Source: UBA966 sp046350355 (GTDB taxonomy: Bacteria; Planctomycetota; Phycisphaerae; Phycisphaerales; SM1A02). From it: a DNA stretch of 64,000 nt. The notes beneath the pieces were generated by a model. The model was not told the origin of the DNA. It saw only the letters and a list, made by a program, of their open reading frames with translations, and did not search any database. The translations under genes were made by a program, and so were the position numbers. The stretch spans positions 1,054,001 to 1,118,000 of the forward strand of contig JAXMAN010000001.1 in the NCBI GenBank assembly GCA_046350355.1. Direction: 5' to 3'. Positions 56,103-64,000 of the stretch are shown here, in pieces; the stretch's first letter is position 1; each line of letters begins with the position of its first letter.

Positions 56103-57222
56103 CCGCGCGCCCCTGGCTCGCAAGCGTGCAGCCGAGGAGCTTGTAGAGCACGCGCGCGCCGACGTTGGCGTTCCACTCGCCGTCGCCCGCGCGCGGCGAG
56201 ACCTCGCACAGGTCGAAGCCGACGACGCGCTTGCCGCTGCGCGCGAGCTCCGCGAGCAGGTGGCAGACTTCGGGGAAGCTCAGCCCGCCCGGCACCGGCG
56301 TGCCCGTGCCCGGGCAGTGGTCGGGCGTCAGGCCGTCGATGTCGAAGGAGACATAGACCTTCTCCGGCAGCATGCGCACGATGTCGCTGCAGATGGCGCT
56401 CCAGCTCGCGCGCGCGCCGCCCTCGAACTGCCGGTCGCGCAGCTCCTGGTCGTACCAGCAGCGCACGCGCCCGCCCGATTCCTGCACGAACGCGCGCTCG
56501 CGCGAGCCGAAGTCGCGGATGCCCACCTGCACGAGCCGGCCGACCGCGGGCAGGCGCGTCATCACGTTGTGGAAGATGCTCGCGTGCGACCAGGCGAAGC
56601 CCTCGAATGCCTCGCGCAGGTCCGCGTGCGCGTCGATCTGCAGGATGCCCATGCCCGGATTGCGCCGCGCGAGCTCCGCGATCAGCGCGTACGGGCTCGC
56701 GTGGTCGCCGCCCAGCACCGCGGGGATCGCGCCGCGGTCCAGGATCGCGCGCGCCTGCGTGCCGACGTACGCGTGCACCTGCTCGCTCGCCGCGTTCACC
56801 GCCGCGAGCGCGCGCGCGTGCGTGCGGTTGCCCGGCTGCGCGCCGCCCGCCGCGATCACCGGCTCGGCCTGCGCCCGCGCGCGCTTGGAGAGCGTCGCGA
56901 TCGCGCCCGGGATCGGCAGCATCGCGATGCCCGACTCCCAGATCGCGCCGTACTGCAGGTCCTGCAGGTCGACCTGCTTGCTCGCCTCGAGCACCGCCGC
57001 CGGACCCGCCGCCGTGCCCGGGCGGTAGCTGGTCGTCGCGTCGAAGGGCACCGGGATCAGCACCACCGACGCATCCTGCGGACGCGTCTCCAGCCCGAAG
57101 AGACCATCGCCCGTCGCGGCCGCATCGGGATCGAACCCCGCCGGCGCGGTGGGCGAGGCAGGGGAGGTGCGGGACTTCGACTTCGGGTTCGACTTCGGGT
57201 TCGACGGTGCGCGGCGTGCCAT
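56074..57222 (-). CDS. Arginase/agmatinase-family ureohydrolase
   Basis: The 382-residue product from ATG 57222 has a Lys/Ser/Pro-rich 35-residue leader and then the ureohydrolase fold. The manganese-site motifs are all present: G-G-D-H-A-S, Q-I-D-A-H-A-D-L-R and Y-V-S-F-D-I-D-G-L-T-P-D-H-C-P. The family hydrolyses the guanidino or imino group of arginine, agmatine, guanidinobutyrate or formiminoglutamate; E-V-S-P-R-A-G-D-G-E-W-N-A-N-V-G-A-R near the end is like agmatinase-type enzymes but does not settle the substrate. The ORF is open further upstream, but the ATG chosen begins the family-like part. No urease or polyamine genes lie nearby. Confidence 0.92.
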   Translation of the reverse strand: MARRAPSNPKSNPKSKSRTSPASPTAPAGFDPDAAATGDGLFGLETRPQDASVVLIPVPFDATTSYRPGTAAGPAAVLEASKQVDLQDLQYGAIWESGIAMLPIPGAIATLSKRARAQAEPVIAAGGAQPGNRTHARALAAVNAASEQVHAYVGTQARAILDRGAIPAVLGGDHASPYALIAELARRNPGMGILQIDAHADLREAFEGFAWSHASIFHNVMTRLPAVGRLVQVGIRDFGSRERAFVQESGGRVRCWYDQELRDRQFEGGARASWSAICSDIVRMLPEKVYVSFDIDGLTPDHCPGTGTPVPGGLSFPEVCHLLAELARSGKRVVGFDLCEVSPRAGDGEWNANVGARVLYKLLGCTLASQGRAVKRGAAARR

Positions 57223-57297
57223 GGGCGGGAAGGGTAGGGCGCGCACGCGCGGCGTGCAGGCGCCCGGACTCAGCGGTTCCCGCCTCCGCCCGCGCGC

Positions 57298-58539
57298 TCA
57301 GCCGCCCGCAGCCGCGCCGGCGCCCGCGTCCGCCTCGAACTCCGCATCCCATGCCACCGCGACCTGCGATCCGTACAGCGGATAGTCGATCGAGCTGCGG
57401 AACGCGTGCAGCTCCTGCGACGCCCACCCCTGGCGGTCGCAGACGCGCTGCAGCAGTTCCGTGTTCCACGGCGCGGTCGAGAGCCGCAGGCGGCCCAGCC
57501 CGGTCCCCATCGAGCGCAGCTCCTCGTGCAGCTCCATGCGGTCCATGTCGCGCGCGCGGTCGTTCACGTTCGCGACGCCTTCGTACGCGGTGTCGTACAG
57601 GTGCAGCGCCGGCGCGGTCGCGCCCAGGAGGTCGCGGTGGATGAGCACGTCGAACTCCAGCCGCTCCGCGGGCACCGCGATCTCCGCGAAGACGTAACGC
57701 TTGCGCCCGGGCTGGAAGGGCACGAAGCGGGGCAGCTCCTGCGCGTTGAGCTCGGCGTAGACCAGGTCCAGCCGCGCGCGCGGCCCGAAGGCCGGCTCGT
57801 CCAGGATGTAGTGCACGACCTCGCCGGCGCGGCGCGACTCCAGCTTCGGCATCGGGCGCGAGCAGTAGTCGGGGAGGCAGAGCCCCTCGATGCCGTCCGC
57901 GGGCTCGCCGAAGACGTTGCGCAGCGCGCGCGGCGCCTCGCCCGCGGCCGCCGCTCCCACGCGGCGCGAGGCGAAGCGCATCGAGACTCCCGGGCGCAGC
58001 CGCTGCAGCCCCAGGAACCCCGTGATCCACACGATCGAGATGCGCCGCGGATCCTCCGCCGGATGCAGCAGCGCGATCGCCAGCTCCGTCTCCACGCTCT
58101 TGCCCAGGAGCTGGCTCATCGCACGGTACGCGCTCTGCTTGCGCCGCAGCTCGAACTCGCCGCGCGCCTCCGGGATCCAGCTCGTGAGCATCGCGTCCAG
58201 GCCGCTGCGGTCGCCCGCCTCGGCGCGGATGAGGTCCTCGAAGCCCGCGACCGCGAGCTCCACCTCTCCGACCAGCTTCGGATCCACGCCGACGCCGCCC
58301 GCCGCCTGCGCGAAGCGCCGCAGCGGCGCCGGTCCCGGCATGAAGCGCAGCGCCGTCACCGGATCGCGGCTCCCCGCCGCGCGCAGCACGCGGCTCGCGA
58401 GGACCTTGTCCACCCCCAGGGCCCGTGCGAGCTGCACGGGACCCTGGGGGCGTCCAGGAGTCGCCGCGACGAGGCGCGTGAGGCTCCCCGAAAGGGAGCG
58501 TCCCAACTCGGTCACGCGGTCCTCGAAGCGGGTGGTCAT
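57298..58539 (-). CDS. Hypothetical protein with N-terminal HTH-like region
   Basis: The 413-residue protein starts at ATG 58539 (MTTRFEDRVTELGRSL). Residues 25-60, Q-G-P-V-Q-L-A-R-A-L-G-V-D-K-V-L-A-S-R-V-L-R-A, look like a helix-turn-helix. The remaining 340 residues alternate helices and strands with phrases such as W-I-T-G-F-L-G-L-Q-R-L-R-P-G-V, C-L-P-D-Y-C-S-R-P and R-K-R-Y-V-F-A-E-I-A-V-P-A. No membrane or signal segment. It may be a transcriptional regulator with an unfamiliar sensor domain. It sits 23 bases downstream of the PEP-CTERM-like gene on the same strand and 75 bases upstream of the arginase-family gene. Confidence 0.7.
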   Translation of the reverse strand: MTTRFEDRVTELGRSLSGSLTRLVAATPGRPQGPVQLARALGVDKVLASRVLRAAGSRDPVTALRFMPGPAPLRRFAQAAGGVGVDPKLVGEVELAVAGFEDLIRAEAGDRSGLDAMLTSWIPEARGEFELRRKQSAYRAMSQLLGKSVETELAIALLHPAEDPRRISIVWITGFLGLQRLRPGVSMRFASRRVGAAAAGEAPRALRNVFGEPADGIEGLCLPDYCSRPMPKLESRRAGEVVHYILDEPAFGPRARLDLVYAELNAQELPRFVPFQPGRKRYVFAEIAVPAERLEFDVLIHRDLLGATAPALHLYDTAYEGVANVNDRARDMDRMELHEELRSMGTGLGRLRLSTAPWNTELLQRVCDRQGWASQELHAFRSSIDYPLYGSQVAVAWDAEFEADAGAGAAAGG

Positions 58540-58562
58540 GCGGCGTTCTCCGCGGTCGATGC

Positions 58563-59333
58563 TCAGGCGCGGCGGCGGCGTCCACGCAGGAGCGCGCCAC
58601 CGAGGATTCCCGCCGCGACCGCGCCTGGGCCGGGAACGCCCTGGACCGTCACATTGTCGTACTGCGTGTCGAAGTAGGTGAACCCGTAGAAGTAGCCGGG
58701 CACCAGCGTCGTGAAGCGGATCTCGTCGACGCTCGCGAGCACGCTCGCGAAGGTGCGCCCGTCGGGCAGCTTCGGCTCGAAGGTGTTGGGATCCTCCGCG
58801 CCCGTCCCGCCCCAGCCGGTGGGCAGCGCCGCCGAGAAGGGATCCGCGATGGTGATGCCGAAGGTCGTCCAGTTGCCCGTCGCCCAGGAGCTGATGGTCC
58901 CGAGGTCGTAGTAGACCGAGACGTACGGGTAGTCGCTTCCGGGCGGGTTGTAGTCCACGAGCTCGACGACCAGGTGGCGCTCCACCTCGTTGCCGCCGTC
59001 GAACCACGGGTCGTAGACGATGGAGTTCACCTTCACGTCCACGCTCAGGTGGACGCCGCCGCCGAAGCGGCCGTAGTCGCCCAGGACGTCGCTGTTGGTG
59101 GAGTTGTTGAGGGAGGCGCCCCAGGTGTCGACCATGCGGAACTGGAGGTTCGCGCCGGGGTTGCCGCCGTCGGGCAGGAGGAAGTCGCCAAGCGTCCCAT
59201 CGTTGGAGTGGAAGACACCCCAGCCGTTGGTCTGCTCGTTGTCGAAGGTGGTGACGGAGGCCGTCGCGGCGGCGGTGACCGTCGCGGCGGCGGCGACGCC
59301 GGCGAGCGTCGCGATCAGGGAAGTGCGGTGCAT
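58563..59333 (-). CDS. Secreted PEP-CTERM-like sorting protein
   Basis: The 256-residue product (ATG 59333, GAGG five bases ahead) has an Ala-rich signal peptide (M-H-R-T-S-L-I-A-T-L-A-G-V-A-A-A-A-T-V) and a beta-sandwich-like mature domain with Y-P-Y-V-S-V-Y-Y-D-L-G-T and F-T-Y-F-D-T-Q-Y-D-N-V-T-V. The C terminus, V-P-G-P-G-A-V-A-A-G-I-L-G-G-A-L-L-R, then R-G-R-R-R-R-A, is the P-x-PGA sorting tail. It resembles the protein at 51815 in its C terminus but not in its body. It should be secreted and processed at the cell surface by an exosortase-like enzyme that is not encoded here. Function otherwise unknown. Confidence 0.8.
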   Translation of the reverse strand: MHRTSLIATLAGVAAAATVTAAATASVTTFDNEQTNGWGVFHSNDGTLGDFLLPDGGNPGANLQFRMVDTWGASLNNSTNSDVLGDYGRFGGGVHLSVDVKVNSIVYDPWFDGGNEVERHLVVELVDYNPPGSDYPYVSVYYDLGTISSWATGNWTTFGITIADPFSAALPTGWGGTGAEDPNTFEPKLPDGRTFASVLASVDEIRFTTLVPGYFYGFTYFDTQYDNVTVQGVPGPGAVAAGILGGALLRGRRRRA

Positions 59334-59614
59334 CGGTGCCTCGTGGGGTAAGGGAATCCGCCGGGCACGCGAACGCGGTGCGGTGCCCGACTGATGCACA
59401 CTAGCCCGATCGGGCCGCGGGGCAAGGAGTTTCCGGGAAACTGCACTGAAATCCACGGCCATTGGCGAATCCAGTTGCGTGAGATTATCGGTCATCAACG
59501 GAAACCCCTGACGGTCGCCGGCCATGCGCCGCGGATTCTGCCTCAGAGTCGTTCCGCGGGGGAAGTACCTTTGCCGCCACACTCGGCGCACCGCGCCAGA
59601 AGGGGAGCCCAGTC

Positions 59615-60499
59615 ATGGCATTCGGGAAGATTCAGCGTTCCGCGGAGCTGTTCAAGCAGGCCTGGGGTGTCCTCCGTGGCGATCCCCAGCTCGCCATCTT
59701 CCCCGTGATCAGCGCGGCCTCGACGCTGCTGGTCATCGCCAGCTTCGTCCTGCCGGTGGTCTTCAGCCCCGCGCTCCAGGACTCCTTCCACGCGCTGATC
59801 AACGCGCGCCGCGGCGTCGAGAACACCGACGGCGCCAGCATGGTCGCTGCGATCGCGATGACCTTCAGCTTCTACCTCGTGACCAGCTTCGTCACGATCT
59901 TCTTCAACGCGGCGCTGCTGGGGGCGGCGGACCGCAAGTTCCGCGGCCTGCCCACCGGCGTGGTCGAGGGCCTGCATGTCGCCATCGGCCGCCTGCCGCA
60001 GATCCTGGGCTGGGCCATCGTCAGCGCGATCGTCGGCACGATCCTGCGCATGATCGAGGAGCGCTCGGGCTGGCTCGGCCGCATCGTCATCGCGCTCTTC
60101 GGCGCGGCGTGGGCGATCGCCAGCTACTTCGCCATCCCCGCGCTGGTGATCGAGGGCGTGGGCCCGATCGAGGCGCTCAAGCGCTCCGTCGCGACGATCC
60201 GCAAGACCTGGGGCGAGAGCCTCGTGCTCGCGGTGGGCTTCGGCGTCGTCGGCTTCCTGATCAGCTTCGCGGCGATCATCGTGGTCGTCGCGGGCGTGGT
60301 GGTGGGGGTCGTGACCCAGTCGGTCGCGCTGGGCATCGCGATCGGCTCGATCGGCGTGCTCGCGCTGATCGCGTGGATCATCGTCGCCTCCACGCTGCGC
60401 GCGATCGTGCAGGTGGCGCTCTACCGCTTCGCCACCGACGGCACGATCCCGCAGGGTTTCCGGCAGGATTCGCTGCAGATGGCCTTCGCGCGCAAGTGA
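59615..60499 (+). CDS. DUF6159 family integral membrane protein
   Basis: The 294-residue product starts at ATG 59615 with GGGGAG about eight bases ahead. It has about six hydrophobic segments, and the family phrases I-Q-R-S-A-E-L-F-K-Q-A-W-G-V-L-R at the N terminus, F-N-A-A-L-L-G-A-A-D-R-K-F-R-G and L-K-R-S-V-A-T-I-R-K-T-W-G-E-S-L. DUF6159 proteins are inner-membrane proteins of unknown role spread over bacteria and archaea. It is monocistronic, and the 280-base gap upstream contains no second gene that I can support. Confidence 0.88.
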   Translation: MAFGKIQRSAELFKQAWGVLRGDPQLAIFPVISAASTLLVIASFVLPVVFSPALQDSFHALINARRGVENTDGASMVAAIAMTFSFYLVTSFVTIFFNAALLGAADRKFRGLPTGVVEGLHVAIGRLPQILGWAIVSAIVGTILRMIEERSGWLGRIVIALFGAAWAIASYFAIPALVIEGVGPIEALKRSVATIRKTWGESLVLAVGFGVVGFLISFAAIIVVVAGVVVGVVTQSVALGIAIGSIGVLALIAWIIVASTLRAIVQVALYRFATDGTIPQGFRQDSLQMAFARK

Positions 60500-60542
60500 T
60501 TGGCGCCGCGGCGCGCGCGGCGTGCGCACGTGCCGCGGGCGG

Positions 60543-61379
60543 TCATCGCTGCGGAGTCGCGGACGGCGCGTCCTCGGTCCCCGGGACCGCGGCGTCGGGC
60601 GTCTCGCGCATCGCCACATGCTCGGCGTCGTCGCCGGCATGCGTCGGGACCGCGGGCCATCCCACGACGATCCGGTCGCCCGGAACCACCGGCACATCGA
60701 CCGCGGGACGACCGTCGGCCAGCAGCGGGATCACCAGCGTCGGCGTCCCGTCGCTCGCCTTCTGCAGGCGCAGCCCGCGGTTGGACCAGTCGACGGCGCG
60801 CTCGTGGGCTGCGTACCCCGGAATCAGACGCAGCTCCGTCCCGCGCACGCCGTCGACGGCGTTGACGCCCGCCTTCCACGACAGCTCGCTCACCATCGTG
60901 CGGTGCGGCGCGCCGACGCCGTAGTTGCCCGGCCGCGCAACCCAGCCCGCGACCTCGGCGCTCATGGTGGCGCGGCTGCCTGCGGCGAGCCGGTAGCCGC
61001 GCACCACCGCGTCGGGCATGAGCTCGCCCAGCGCGTCGATCTTGACCTGCGCCTCGATGAGCTCCGCGCCCAGCAGCCCGACCGCGCCCGCGAGCGCCAG
61101 GTTCAGCCCCGCGACCGCCCAGAAGCGGCGCTGGCGTGTGCGCCACTGCGGCGACTCGCGCTCGCACCGCGCACGCACGCCGACCACGTCGCCGAAGCGC
61201 CGCAGCGCCTCGTCGCGCGCGGCGGCGGGGGAGAGCCCCGACTGCTCCAGTTCGGCGGCGACGGCGTCGATGTGCGCCTGGATCTCCAGCGCGATCGGAT
61301 CGTCGGTCTCGGGCGTGCCGGAGGCGTCGGGGGCGGCGCCCGCGACGGCCGTCGCGCGCGCGTGCCGGGCTCGGGTCAT
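60543..61379 (-). CDS. HAAS/permease-prefix-domain membrane protein, coupled to padR
   Basis: ATG 61379 overlaps the padR stop by four bases (ATGA); an ATG at 61388 would add three residues. The 278-residue product has the short helical HAAS-type pattern, I-A-L-E-I-Q-A-H-I-D-A-V-A-A-E-L-E-Q-S-G-L-S-P-A-A-A-R-D-E-A-L-R-R-F-G-D, one membrane helix (about 90-108) and then a beta-rich extracytoplasmic part with a R-I-V-V-G-W-P strand at its end. PadR-coupled HAAS proteins are thought to form regulated membrane modules, often with ABC permeases; here there is no permease. Function unknown. Confidence 0.78.
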   Translation of the reverse strand: MTRARHARATAVAGAAPDASGTPETDDPIALEIQAHIDAVAAELEQSGLSPAAARDEALRRFGDVVGVRARCERESPQWRTRQRRFWAVAGLNLALAGAVGLLGAELIEAQVKIDALGELMPDAVVRGYRLAAGSRATMSAEVAGWVARPGNYGVGAPHRTMVSELSWKAGVNAVDGVRGTELRLIPGYAAHERAVDWSNRGLRLQKASDGTPTLVIPLLADGRPAVDVPVVPGDRIVVGWPAVPTHAGDDAEHVAMRETPDAAVPGTEDAPSATPQR

Positions 61380-61762
61380 CCAGCGCATGCGGCGCCTCCC
61401 GTCTCGGGCAGCGCGCCCTGGTCGTCGAGCACCGCCGTCACCGCGGAGGAGACGCGGCGCCAGAGCGAAGCGTCCTCCTCGAGCCGCTTGCGGCCGCCCG
61501 CGGTGATCCGGTAGAAGCGCGCCTTGCGGTTGTTCTCGCTGGTGCCCCACTCGGCCGTCACCTGGCGCAGCCGCACCAGCCGGTGCAGCGCGGGATAGAG
61601 CGAGCCTTCCTCCGCCAGCAGCGTGCCCTGCGAGCGCTCCTTGATGCGGCGCGCGATCGCGTAGCCGTGCTGCGGACGGTCGCTGATGCAGCGCAGGATG
61701 AGCAGATCGAGCGTCCCCGGGGGGATCTCGGCGCGGCGCTGTGACGGGCTCGGCTTGGCCAT
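61376..61762 (-). CDS. padR: PadR-family transcriptional regulator
   Basis: The start at 61762 is supported by CAGGAG six bases ahead; ATG 61780 would put that site inside the gene. The 128-residue product is the PadR winged helix: G-T-L-D-L-L-I-L-R-C-I-S, then H-G-Y-A-I-A-R-R-I-K-E, E-G-S-L-Y-P-A-L-H-R-L, A-E-W-G-T-S-E-N-N-R-K-A-R-F-Y-R-I-T, then a dimerisation helix. It is a repressor acting through small-molecule binding or membrane partners. It is coupled to the HAAS-like gene by a four-base overlap. Two matching palindromes upstream (61801-61856) are likely operators for itself. The unrelated phhA operon runs in the opposite direction. Confidence 0.9.
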   Translation of the reverse strand: MAKPSPSQRRAEIPPGTLDLLILRCISDRPQHGYAIARRIKERSQGTLLAEEGSLYPALHRLVRLRQVTAEWGTSENNRKARFYRITAGGRKRLEEDASLWRRVSSAVTAVLDDQGALPETGGAACAG

Positions 61763-61800
61763 CGGCGTCTCCTGGTTCATGCGGCACGCTGCCCGGCCGC

Positions 61801-61821
61801 TCCCCTTGGCGTACGAGGGGA
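61801..61821 (-). promoter_or_regulatory. Candidate padR operator, proximal copy
   Basis: The arms TCCCCTTG and CGAGGGGA flank a five-base centre, GCGTA; one pair is mismatched. It repeats the plan of the site at 61834-61856, with start-to-start distance of 34 bases, about three helical turns. It lies 39 bases before the padR start. Confidence 0.5.
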
Positions 61822-61833
61822 AGTCTGCCCCGG

Positions 61834-61856
61834 TTCCCCTTGTCTGTCAAGGGGAA
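61834..61856 (-). promoter_or_regulatory. Candidate padR operator, distal copy
   Basis: The arms TTCCCCTTG and CAAGGGGAA match perfectly over nine bases around a five-base centre, TCTGT. The sequence could also fold as a hairpin in RNA, but no T-tail follows on either side. With the proximal copy it forms a tandem operator pair in the padR leader. Confidence 0.55.
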
Positions 61857-61914
61857 GAGTTCCCCCCAGCGCATTTCCTGGGCGAAGCATCAGGCAGGTT
61901 GCCCTTCCCTGATA

Positions 61915-61934
61915 TACGGATACACTGATCCGTA
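61915..61934 (+). promoter_or_regulatory. Candidate operator of the phhA-hpd operon
   Basis: TACGGAT at 61915-61921 and ATCCGTA at 61928-61934 are perfect inverted arms around ACACTG. The site lies 23 bases before the phhA start and eight bases before its ribosome-binding site, so a bound regulator would block transcription start or early elongation. The arm sequence differs from the padR-side palindromes, so a second regulator is likely. Confidence 0.55.
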
Positions 61935-61956
61935 ATTCTCCAGGAGGGCCCTCGCG

Positions 61957-62849
61957 ATGACGCTCCCATCCTCGAACTCCCCGGCGCGCGCGGACGACAA
62001 GGTCCCCTACAGCCTCAACCACGCGATGATCGACGGCGCGCAGGCGCGCGCGGCCAGCGAGTACGCCGCGCGCTTCGGCGAGCCTGGCTTCGACGATCCC
62101 GCGCGCCTCTACATCGAGCAGCGCTACGAGGGCTACACCGCCGACGACCAGGCCGTCTGGCGCGAGCTCTTCGGCAAGCAGGAGGCGCACCTGGCCGCGA
62201 ACGCCAGCCGCGTCTGGCGCGACGGCGCGCGCGCGATCGGCCTCGTGCCCGAGTCGATTCCCGACCTGCGCGTCATCAACCGCAACCTGCGCGCGCTCAC
62301 CGGATGGCAGTCGCGCGCGGTGCCGGGCTACGTCGCGGCGCGGCCCTTCTTCGCGTGCCTCTCGCGCCGCGAGTTCCCGACGACCGTCGTGATCCGCCCG
62401 AAGGACCGCGTCGACTACCTGCCCGAGCCCGACATCTTCCACGACGTCTTCGGGCACGTGCCGCTGCACGCCGATCCCGCCTTCGCCGACTTCCTGCAGG
62501 AGTACGGCGGCGCCGCGCTCGTCGCGGACGAGCGGCACACGCAGCGGCTCGCGCGCCTCTTCTGGTACACGGTCGAGTTCGGCCTGATCCGCGAGGAGGG
62601 CCGCCTGAAGGTCTACGGCGCGGGGCTCGTGAGCTCGCCGGGGGAATCGCGCCACTGCCTGGTCTCGCCGGAAGTCGACCGCCGCGACTTCGACATGGAC
62701 GAGGCCTGCTCCACGCCCTTCGAGATCGACCACTACCAGCCGACGCTCTTCGTCCTCGACTCCTTCGAGCAGCTCCGCGACGCGATGCGCACCTACGCCG
62801 CACGCGTGCGCGAGGACGCCCGCACCCGTTCCCCCCAGGAAGCACTCGC

Positions 62850-62853
<4 letters not shown>
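61957..62853 (+). CDS. phhA: Phenylalanine 4-monooxygenase
   Basis: ATG 61957, with AGGAGGG eight bases ahead, gives 298 residues, the usual length of the bacterial monomeric enzyme. The iron ligands are all there: His 162 and His 167 in P-D-I-F-H-D-V-F-G-H-V-P and Glu 207 in Y-T-V-E-F-G, with the family spacing of 5 and 40. It converts phenylalanine to tyrosine with tetrahydropterin and oxygen. It overlaps hpd by four bases (ATGA), making a first step of phenylalanine/tyrosine breakdown. The palindrome before its start is its likely control site. A pterin-4a-carbinolamine dehydratase gene is not in the window. Confidence 0.95.

Positions 62854-64000
<1,147 letters not shown>

Overview
The window reads as a piece of chromosome from a high-GC planctomycete, most likely class Phycisphaerae. 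The pointers are: secreted proteins ending in paired dockerin-like repeats of the D-x-N/D-x-D-G-x-V-x-G-A-D-L-G-L-L-L-A-A-W type; PEP-CTERM-like tails (P-x-PGA, a hydrophobic stretch, an Arg cluster); Hanks-type Ser/Thr kinases fused to a formylglycine-enzyme-like plus hydrolase module or to a beta-propeller-like module; many zinc-ribbon membrane proteins (C-x-x-C-G ... C-x-E-C-G); a sulfatase; and frequent GTG/TTG starts with weak or absent Shine-Dalgarno sequences. No tRNA, rRNA or CRISPR array was seen.

Region 1, about 1-18.6 kb, is an accessory region and looks less GC-rich than the rest. It opens with the truncated start of an IS5-family transposase carrying an in-frame amber codon. It holds three degenerate copies of a short IS3-derived element (3560-3850, 5285-5490, 8454-8691) and three copies of a second, foldback-type repeat built around a GC-rich hairpin (near 3.9-4.05, 5.52-5.67 and 9.04-9.25 kb). 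Between them sit orphan genes: a C39-like peptidase/DUF1573 membrane protein overlapping a small tail-anchored protein, two distantly similar secreted proteins, small membrane proteins, and a run of proteins that look like immunity or toxin-antitoxin components (Imm32-like, MafI-like, DUF4272, MntA-HepT) around two tandem 407-residue paralogs of unknown function. A remnant of an AAA ATPase lies at 14.7 kb.

Region 2, about 18.6-39.3 kb, is chromosomal backbone of typical planctomycete character: a periplasmic sulfatase, a DUF2007/zinc-ribbon protein, a TlpA-like thioredoxin, lipoproteins, a zinc-ribbon/membrane/hydrolase/TPR fusion, a class-C beta-lactamase-like hydrolase, a cdsA-plsC phospholipid pair, a cytochrome P460-like lipoprotein, a kinase/FGE-like/hydrolase fusion, a leucine-rich-repeat protein, a GYF_2/RDD membrane protein and a peptidase E-like hydrolase.

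Region 3, about 39.3-60.5 kb, carries surface and envelope functions: an SLBB-domain protein, two tail-to-tail dockerin-tailed secreted proteins, a rhomboid protease, a pirin, an S41-like protease lipoprotein, a propeller kinase, two PEP-CTERM-like proteins, a glucosaminidase, a Kef-type antiporter, a methyltransferase, an arginase-family hydrolase and a DUF6159 membrane protein.

Region 4, 60.5-64 kb, is a divergent regulatory locus. Leftward lies a padR gene translationally coupled to a HAAS-like membrane gene. Rightward lies a phenylalanine-to-homogentisate operon, phhA-hpd, the second gene being cut by the window end. The spacer holds two near-identical palindromes close to padR and one perfect 7+6+7 palindrome close to phhA. 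The four-base start/stop overlaps in both operons suggest coupled translation, and the palindromes suggest dedicated operators.
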